Assembly (NCBI GenBank): GCA_017506865.1
Contig: JAFCMP010000057.1
Coordinates: 1,054,001-1,118,000 of the forward strand
DNA from: Tribonema minus
Lineage: Eukaryota > Sar > Xanthophyceae > Tribonematales > Tribonemataceae
Reading direction: 5' to 3'
Length of the DNA: 64,000 nucleotides
The position numbers and the translations under genes are program-made. The notes below the pieces were generated by a model, which was given only the letters and a program-made list of their open reading frames with translations, was not told the origin of the DNA and did not search any database. This document shows positions 58,001 through 64,000 of this stretch, one piece after another (the stretch's first letter is position 1; every line of letters begins with the position of its first letter).

Positions 58001-60041
58001 GCCATGAAGGTGACACCGCTCAACCCTAGCCCTATCTTGACCGCCTCATACCACCTAGCCCTAGCTTCACCCGTAATGCTGGTCCTGACCTCAAGTTTCA
58101 ACGATGGCCCTCACTTCTGCCATGATCGTGATGTTGAAGGTGACTGCGTGCTGCATGACGCGCAGCACGCGATGACACCACGGCGACGCACGGCTGCTGA
58201 GGTTGATGTCTGTGACCCGTTCTCGCCTGCGGGCTGCCAGGAAGACACCCACTTTTGCATACTGCACTCCCTCAGTCTACGGGGGGCACAGGCCCGGCAA
58301 CCATTACGCGGAGCGTCATCACGTGGAGTACCCTCCATGCGCCGCTCGCTGCAGTTTGCGCAGTGTGTGCATGTTGTTCTGAGAAGCAGCAGCGTTGGCA
58401 TGGACTTGGCAGCCACAACTATCTACGGTCGCCACACTTCAAATGAGCTTGTTCATTGAAGCAAATCGCACTTGGAGGACGCTCTTGCTCTCTGCGTGCA
58501 GCTGTCGAAGCACAGCGTGCTCTGCAGCATTTGCTTAGCCATTCGGCGCTGAGCACTGACCCCGTCTCGTGCACCTCGGTTCGGTTCCCCCCCCACGGCT
58601 GGGGTGGGGCCTGTGCAGAACACCGCATGCGTTGAAATACTAGTACATGCCTTATTACTGCTTCTCCTCCATCGAATCGATATGCAACACGCCTGCTTCT
58701 CCTCCATCGAATCGATATGCAACACGCAACGCTGATCCCGTGCATCCTCCCACATCAAATTGACATGCAACACGCAACACTGATCCCGTGTGTTGTGTTG
58801 TCTCAGTTCCTGGAGGCGCAGAACCAGTGGTACCCCACGTGGCAGCTCGACAGCGGCAGGGGCTCGGCACTCCAAGTCAAGTCTGTCAAGGTGTGGCAGC
58901 AGGCAGACAGGTGCGCGATCGCGTGGTCCAAAGCTGCGCTCAATCGGTCGAGGGCTATGGGCCCGTGCGTCTTTGGCAATGAGAGTGTACGAGTGACTTG
59001 CGCGAGGTGCAGCTCGTTTGTTTCAGAGTCTAACTCAGTCATCTGATGTACTGGAAGCTGAACTTGCGCGCGTGCATACGCACATACATGTCGAGTCTCG
59101 GTGCGCGCGCGCGGTCACGGCCGCGCCGCGGTCAAAGCGCGCCTGAAAGCGAAATGCGCTTGTACATGACGCCTCAAGCAAGTGAAGAATACTTCTACTA
59201 CTTTTTGATTTTCACGTGTACTTTTAGTAGGCTAGACTCGAAGAAGCCCACTCACAGCAGGTGCGTACAGGACAGCGCACCGCACGCACGACTGAGCCGC
59301 AGGCGCTGCTGCCGTGCCCGCAGGCTGAGCTATGCGTGTGCATCACCGGAGCACTGCCCCGCACTGTCCAAGCCGGCGGTGGCGCCGCCGCCGCTGCCAC
59401 CGCCGCCGCCACAGGGCGGCCACGCCAACGACGTCGTGCCACCGCCGCCATTGGCGCCGCTGCCGCCGATGAAAGATAGTGGCGCCTCAGCGGCGCCCCC
59501 GCAGTGCGTGAACGATGACGCGGAGGCGTTGCATGACAAGGTGAGCCCCCTCTGATGAGGTGTGGCTTGTGTACATTTCATTCATTCTCGCTCAGGGCGC
59601 GGAAAAGCCCAGATGAATGGCATCTAACTTGAAGCTGCTGTACGGAATCTACATGTCGTGTGACAGTCTGAAAGTATCTCAACGACAACCACTCAAAAGC
59701 CTCGTGTACTTTGCCGTACATTAGAGAGTGTTTGCTTGGATTGCATACTTTCTTGCGGCACCCAAATCTGGCTACCACAGCCTGCAAGGACAACACCAAA
59801 CCATCTGATGGTCACATCGCACGTGCACTATGCTGCGTGCCAATCGTGCTCGCGACAGGTGGCGCTGCTTACGGGCGTCAGCGCGGCACTCGGGACCACG
59901 GTGCTGGGGCTGCTGGCCCTGGTGCTGAAGCTGCAGACGGGCGAGCGCAGCAGCAGCGGCGCCGCGTACGCGCGGCTCGACCGCAGCGGCCACGGCGCGG
60001 ATCCGCGCAGAGAGGTCGAGCTCGAGGGCGTGCGCCGCTAG
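49052..60041 (+). CDS. GH16 beta-1,3-glucanase / beta-glucan-binding protein, secreted with C-terminal membrane anchor
   Basis: Exons: 49052-49193, 50638-50745, 51734-51848, 53098-53166, 53949-54080, 54962-55036, 55959-56048, 56539-56704, 57926-58009, 58807-58910, 59324-59540 and 59859-60041 (TAG). The phases join to 494 aa. The signal peptide starts MRQSTRSLLTALLVWG, with cleavage likely after TRA. The GH16 fold follows: DEKFHNFDLSLWRHDITMGG, NWEFQLYQNNRTNSYV, CTSNAFYGCLRTS, RVEVHAKVPRGDWLWPAVWL and the catalytic SGEIDLLES. The last keeps both Glu and the Asp of E-I-D-x-x-E, so it is probably active, unlike insect GNBPs. Then come HWGPYMGL, the FHTYGMVWTEEG block, PFYIIMNVAVGG and NQWYPTWQL. 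A Cys/Pro-rich stalk precedes the helix VALLTGVSAALGTTVLGLLA and a short cytoplasmic tail. The likely substrate is laminarin or wall beta-glucan. The exon 11 start is ambiguous (59261, 59303 and 59324 all keep frame). Confidence 0.93.
49731..50588. mobile_element. hAT-like MITE (858 bp) in GH16 intron 1
   Basis: The ends are TAGGGTTGTTG (49731-49741) and its exact reverse complement CAACAACCCTA (50578-50588). The element is flanked by an 8-bp direct repeat CGTGTGTT (49723-49730 and 50589-50596). An 8-bp target duplication with TAGGG-type ends is typical of the hAT superfamily. The sub-terminal regions are inverted arrays of a TTACGR-like word: CGTAA on the left (49750-49860) and TTACG on the right (50420-50560). 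The interior has no transposase frame, so it is non-autonomous. Confidence 0.88.
50745..50945 (+). repeat. Downstream copies of GH16 exon 2 end plus donor
   Basis: 'tctgaccgcataggta' occurs at the real exon end (50733-50748) and again at 50818 and 50892. Each is followed by 'ggggcacttgac' and a shared 'gcgcttc.cac..ttg' spacer. Period about 74 nt. Confidence 0.95.
51848..52330 (+). repeat. Five downstream copies of GH16 exon 3 end plus donor
   Basis: 'cggctgcctcaggaccagcg' plus 'acggcggcggacggtgcg' variants occur near 51905, 51998, 52095, 52192 and 52282. The real exon 3 end is 51848. A conserved spacer, 'ttagctagctttaggaaat', separates units. Period about 93 nt. One copy has lost the GT of the donor ('cggacgttgcg'). 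Confidence 0.95.
53650..53948 (+). repeat. Three upstream copies of acceptor plus start of GH16 exon 5
   Basis: 'gtgcacgccaaggtg.cgcg' variants with 'ggcgact' occur near 53652, 53779 and 53861, before the real exon at 53949. The later copies include 'cgcaggg' acceptors. They alternate with a 'gactcatgactc'-rich spacer. Confidence 0.93.
54081..54900 (+). repeat. Seven or more downstream copies of GH16 exon 5 end plus donor, decaying with distance
   Basis: Copies of the segment coding WPASGEIDLLESRGNG plus gtgagt start near 54137, 54240 (partial), 54325, 54450, 54548, 54655, 54750 and 54855. Each ends in a '..gggtgagt' donor followed by 'ttcatgaat'-type spacer. The first copies are nearly exact over this segment; the last keeps little beyond 'gcgagattgact'. 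Confidence 0.95.
55300..55830. repeat. Interstitial telomere-type repeats in GH16 intron 6
   Basis: 'taccctaaccctgac' lies near 55308, and 'ggttagggttagggtttt' plus 'gtcagggttagggttag' lie between 55780 and 55825, in opposite orientations. They are degenerate TTAGGG arrays within one intron. Confidence 0.8.
56784..56809. repeat. GA dinucleotide microsatellite
   Basis: An uninterrupted (ga)n run in GH16 intron 8. Confidence 0.95.
58650..58806 (+). repeat. Tandem repeats ahead of GH16 exon 10 acceptor
   Basis: 'cttctcctccatcgaatcga' plus 'tatgcaacacgc' occurs twice, and 'caacac.gatcccgtg'-type units occur twice more, running into the acceptor 'gttgtctcag' (58797-58806). These duplicate the polypyrimidine region without exon sequence. 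Confidence 0.8.
59577..59706 (+). repeat. Dispersed intronic repeat, copy in GH16 intron 11
   Basis: This is the partner of 47712-47830. It has an additional 'gaagctgctgtac' insertion relative to it. It starts about 37 nt after the donor at 59541. Confidence 0.9.
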
Positions 60042-61601
60042 CCCTAAAGCTAGGGTTTGAGCTGCACGCCTTGGAGCAAAGGCTCCGCATGTCTGGAGGG
60101 CACGCATGGGCTGTGAACGCCTGGGACGAATGCTGCCAGGTGTAGCCTTGAACACATGCTGCTGGCAGTTGTTGAGGCGCCGACAATGGCGTGGATTTCG
60201 GTTGACGGCTCCAATGTTCTACCAGTCGGCTACTGCTAGGTAGCGCGCTGCCTGAGAGGAAGTCTGCAGCTGTGCAGCAGTCACTCGCCAGAAGTCAAGC
60301 CGAGATGCAAGCCCAGCCTTCCCGGCAGCAGCGGCGGCGACTGATTGGCTCACGTGCCACATGCATCAAGCAACGCGCGCTATGCGGCGGCTGCATGGAC
60401 ATCAATGATGTCACATGATGAGTCTCGCCTCATCGCTGCCACCCCCTCCTGCCCCCCCCCACCCCCCCCCCCCCACCCACCCAAACCCTCACCCACACCC
60501 GTGCACCTACAACACACAATTCCACACAGAGACCATTGTGATGTACAGTTTGCTGTCCAGTACAGTTCCGGGTGCCAGTGCGAGTGTGTATACTTTGTAC
60601 AACAAAAAGTCCAGCCTGAGCGTGGGCGCGTGCAGTCTCGAAGTGCTAACGCGCAATGGCGCGACCTGCTCAAGCATATACCCCAGCTTGGGCGTGCTTT
60701 TAACGCGTGAAAGAGGGTAATGCACACACAATACATACATGCGCAGCACCGGCGATGCTTGAGATCATGCTCCTGTGTGTGTATACTGCTGACTGAGCGG
60801 GAGAGCACAGGCGGGGACATGCCGATGCGCGCGGCTCTCACACGGATTGCACTTCTCGATTGTGGCTGATCAACAGGCGGCACTGTGGATCAATCCCACA
60901 ACATGCCCATCAGTAGCTGAGCCATGTTGCATTTGCTTGATTGCGCTGCCTTCGACGCTCAGGCGCGTAATCGGCAGCGGGCAATGACCAAAACATGCAC
61001 TCCTACCGTGCACATCGCTCGCAACTCCAAACAGTGCTCAAGGCGGACGGCGGAGCTGAGCTTTGCAATGTGACAGTGCTCTGCATGACTGGTATACATG
61101 CACGCAGGACGAAAGGTATGCACTGTCATGAGGCACAATTGGTGCATCAACACGGGGATTGTGCCGTTGCATGCGGGTGCCGTGTTGACTAGGCAAGAGC
61201 TGCCGCAACCTCACAGGGCCTATAAATTGCAGACGGTACCCATCGTGCTGCCACACCGCAGAGAACATTTCGGTGATCTGGCTGCATTTGATTGCTGCTG
61301 CAAAGCCGCTGCACCCGACAGATACAGTGATGGAGCTCGGGAAGCTCGCTGCAACTGGCTGCTGTGCTGCCTTGGCGTTTCAGAGCTTGCGCAGTCACAC
61401 CCCTTTGCCTGCCAAAAAACTGCTGCCGTGAGCGTCGCTGATGCCAGTGAGGCGAAGGCAGCGTGGTGAAGACGGGAAAGCGCAATGACTGCGCACTTGC
61501 CCCCGCGCGCCCATCCGGGTGCGCGCACATCGCGAACCGCAAAGTGCGAGTCATTGGACGCCGCCACGAACTTAGGTCGTTCTGTGCGCCTGCAAATGCC
61601 G
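60042..61601. other. Convergent intergenic region
   Basis: This lies between the GH16 stop and the stop of the DUF4079 gene. No gene is seen. It holds C-rich tracts around 60439-60500 and 'agccctaaagctagggttt' just after the GH16 stop. Confidence 0.5.
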
Positions 61602-63641
61602 TCACGGCAGCTGGAAGCCCAGTGTGAGGCCAAGCGCTGTGTGGCCCAGCAGCCATGCCACGAGCGCGGTGCCAGCGGCGGTGTGCGCTAGCCGCGCCGC
61701 GCCGTTACCGCCCATGCTGGTGCCCAGGAAGCCCTGGACGGAGGAGGAGGGGGGGGGGGCAGAAGGGGGGGGGGTGTACGTGTGTGGGGGGGGTGACATT
61801 CAGCATGAGCAGATGTGCACAGAACGAGCGGATGAAATGCGCGCAGCAACTACTTGAGCAACCTCATTGTGTAGTTTGTCGTTGGAGCGGCTGAGTATGG
61901 AAGGATGGGTTGGCGGCAAAAACACATCCACTTTTAAGTTCAACAAAATGCTAATGTGGGCATGATGTCGGTGCGCTGCTTCGAAGCACTGGACGCTGCC
62001 GCAGGGTGACAGCCTCAGATGCTGCCGACATGAAGCAGCCTTGCGGATGACTTTTCAGCTGTACAACTCGAAGCGCCAGAAGCGCACTCGCCATGTTCGC
62101 ACCATCAAACGGTCAGGAGCTTTCCCATGCGTTGCGCTAGTCTCGACTGCGTGTGATGATTCTTGTAGGAGCCTGATCCACGTCTGGAGGCTTGCTTCAG
62201 CTTGCATGCAAAAAGACTCACTCACTCACTTACTCACTCAACTCTACTCCCTGCTCACCTGCGCAGCGTAGAGCGCCAGCAGCGCGCCTGCCGTCTTTGC
62301 GTGCGCGCTGTCCAGCAGCGGCTGCCCCTGCATCAGCAGCGACGCGATGCCGCTCTGCACGCCAAACACGAGCAGCACGCCTGCGGCAACAGCGGCAGCG
62401 GCGACGGTGCGATGCGCGACGCGACGATGAGCAACGAGGCAGAAGCGGCACCCCCTCGCAGCAGCTCGATGAGGTGCGCAGCTGCGAGCGTGTGTGTGCG
62501 GCAGACGCGCAACGCCCTAGGCTAACGATAACCCTAACCTTACCTCTGACCCCATATCCAAGCGACACGGGGCTCCGAGCAAAGGCGACAACATTGTGAT
62601 GGGCCACGCTGTCTTGTGTACGATTGTAGCCCTCGGGAGAGCTTGGCAGATGCTCTTAGCACGAGGTCTGTCGTCATGAGCTCTGTGTGAACCGAGGCGC
62701 AGATAAGCAGCGACGTGCATTTGCGGCGCTTCACAATGTGCCTGCCACGGCAATGAGGCCTGCATCTGCAGGCATGTCGCAGTTCTGCAGTTCTGCTGCC
62801 TGCGCCGGGTGCTCCACCATCGGCAGCATGGCTCAGCAGTGCTGAGCATAGCAGCAGACCGCACAAGCTGCAAACGCGCCAGGACTCATGTACACACCTG
62901 ATGTTCTGCATATATATGCTATTGATGCTCTGCGTATGATACTGGCAACGAATTATTGGGGACAATGATCTTGTGCCTGTTCGCCATCTCCAGACACGCA
63001 CAGCAGAGGATATATTTGGGGCGGAGTTACAGTCATCTTGGCTGATACCCTAATCTGCGTTCCTGCCCTGGCTAAAAAGATCTCATGCTATTTAGTTCAC
63101 AACGACATTTTGATCCCAGCGGTCATGGTCAAGGTGCTGCAGCTTGCATCAATCTTGGTGTGTACTCGAGCGTACTGTGTGTCCATGGCATACCTGCTGC
63201 AATCATGAGTGGCGGGTGCAATGCCCTGGCCCTTTTAACCCCCTGTGGATCTGCGCCTTCGTTTCCCAGCTTTATCTGCCAGCCGAGGTACGCCCCTCCC
63301 AGTGCTAGCGGCAGGGTCAGCAGCAGCATAGCAGCCGGATGTCCCCAGTGAAACAGCGCCTCTGGCAGCTGCGCCCTCCTGACGTTGTCCAGCAGCAGCT
63401 GCTCCAGGCACACCTGCGGAGGGCATGCTTCACGAGCCTTGACCAGCGATACCAGGGCCTCGAAGGGACCTCCACCCGCTGACATTCGGAGTGGGTCCAC
63501 AGAGCGACTTCGTAACAATGGCGATGTGGCAGTCGTGAGACAGGGAGCGAAGCCATGACATTGTGGCCACACCGCAATTCCCACGAGCGCCAGAAGTGCG
63601 AGCTGAAGCAGCGTAGACCGCATGGCACAATGGCCTGACAA
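61602..63641 (-). CDS. DUF4079-family plastid membrane protein with bipartite targeting signal
   Basis: Exons on the minus strand: 63641-63194, 62380-62259 and 61733-61602 (stop complement 61602-61604). The donors are GTATGC and GTGAGC, the acceptors CAG, and the phases fit, giving 233 aa. The N-terminus is a signal peptide (hydrophobic LLQLALLALVGIAV) ending CHG before FAP. A Phe directly after the signal cleavage site is the plastid-import hallmark of complex red plastids. The DUF4079 core follows: FHWGHPAAMLLLTLPLALGG, AYLGWQIKLGN, RALHPPLM, then VFGVQSGIASLLMQGQPLL and AARLAHTAAGTALVAWLLGH with the final helix. Three to four membrane helices carry conserved His. The family is found in cyanobacteria and plastids; its biochemical role is not established. 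An alternative start is Met7 (63623). Confidence 0.92.
61740..61792. repeat. G-rich tract near the exon 3 acceptor of the DUF4079 gene
   Basis: Repeated runs of 6-10 G on the plus strand give a C-rich polypyrimidine tract on the coding strand, directly before the acceptor at 61734-61735. Confidence 0.85.
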
Positions 63642-64000
63642 GGTTTCGGGTGCGCCACGTACGTGAAGTTCCTATATTCAACTTCAACCGTTTATTCCTG
63701 ACAAAAGGAAAGAGCATCTCAGTGCCCACCGCTGCTTACGGTCATGATCGACCAACTCCTCATGACCCTACATAGGATTTGCTGAACTTTCAAGAAACAA
63801 TATGGCCGCTGGTGCCGTCAGCATGATGATGATTGGATCGGGAGGTCGCAAGCTATGTTGAATTGAAGTTTGACGATGTCACAGCCTGCACTTGCTAGCG
63901 TGCTGAGTGACTTCAACACTGCTGCAGAAGTGATGGTTCTGCTATGCATACATGTCAACCGTCCCCATCGCAATTCAAAAAGTTCTGGTGAGCCAGGGCA
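63642..64000. other. 5' flank of the DUF4079 gene; no other gene seen
   Basis: Presumed promoter side. It includes 'tattcaacttcaaccg' near 63674. No recognisable coding sequence reaches the window edge. Confidence 0.45.

Noticed and set aside
59261-59323. Earlier acceptors (59261 or 59303) for GH16 exon 11
   Set aside because: They keep the frame but add Arg/Cys-rich text that looks like a pyrimidine-rich intron end on this strand; not excluded.
1-64000. tRNA, rRNA or other structured RNA genes
   Set aside because: I found no convincing A/B-box pair with a cloverleaf or any rRNA-like block by eye; a tRNAscan or Infernal run would decide.

Overview
This is a eukaryotic nuclear window: GC-rich, with many long spliceosomal introns, and mostly single-copy housekeeping genes. 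The best clue to the organism is the gene at 61602-63641 (minus). It encodes a DUF4079-type plastid membrane protein whose N-terminus is a signal peptide followed by a Phe-Ala-Pro start to the mature/transit region. That is the bipartite 'ASAFAP'-like plastid signal of algae with red-derived complex plastids. I infer a photosynthetic stramenopile or similar alga; the species is not determined. TTAGGG-type interstitial repeats and a secreted GH16 beta-glucanase fit this.

Layout. 1293-3739 (+): 3' part of a small ankyrin-repeat protein. 5327-11778 and 17292-21734 (both minus): two paralogous, very Ala/Ser-rich genes. Each carries a recognisable bacterial/flavohemoglobin-type globin domain followed by tandem D-S-G-W/F-G motifs. 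Between them (about 13560-15600) lies a fold-back pair of truncated globin-gene copies. The upstream regions of both genes (about 11.6-13.25 kb and 21.7-23.2 kb) are also duplicated. 26438-34502 (+): AP-1 clathrin adaptor mu subunit, 424 aa in 7 exons. 35432-36916 (minus): a secreted, Cys-rich, probably GPI-anchored protein of unknown function, 221 aa in 3 exons. 37446-47992 (+): methylcrotonoyl-CoA carboxylase beta subunit, 548-564 aa in 13 or more exons. 49052-60041 (+): a membrane-anchored GH16 beta-glucanase/beta-glucan-binding protein, 494 aa in 12 exons. An 858-bp hAT-like MITE sits in its first intron. 61602-63641 (minus): the DUF4079 gene, 233 aa in 3 exons.

The most striking pattern is architectural. 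In all four multi-exon plus-strand genes, introns hold tandem, decaying copies of the edge of the neighbouring exon, and each unit spans the splice site. Copies lie downstream of donors (exon 3' end plus GT) and upstream of acceptors (polypyrimidine tract plus AG plus exon 5' end). In the GH16 exon 5 array they become more diverged with distance from the true exon. This looks like a recurrent, genome-wide process of intron growth by exon-edge tandem duplication. With the globin/DSGWG gene pair and its hairpin pseudogene, it is the main candidate for something undescribed here.

Exon boundaries were read by eye from conserved protein sequence, phase and GT/GC...AG signals. No alignment or database search was run.
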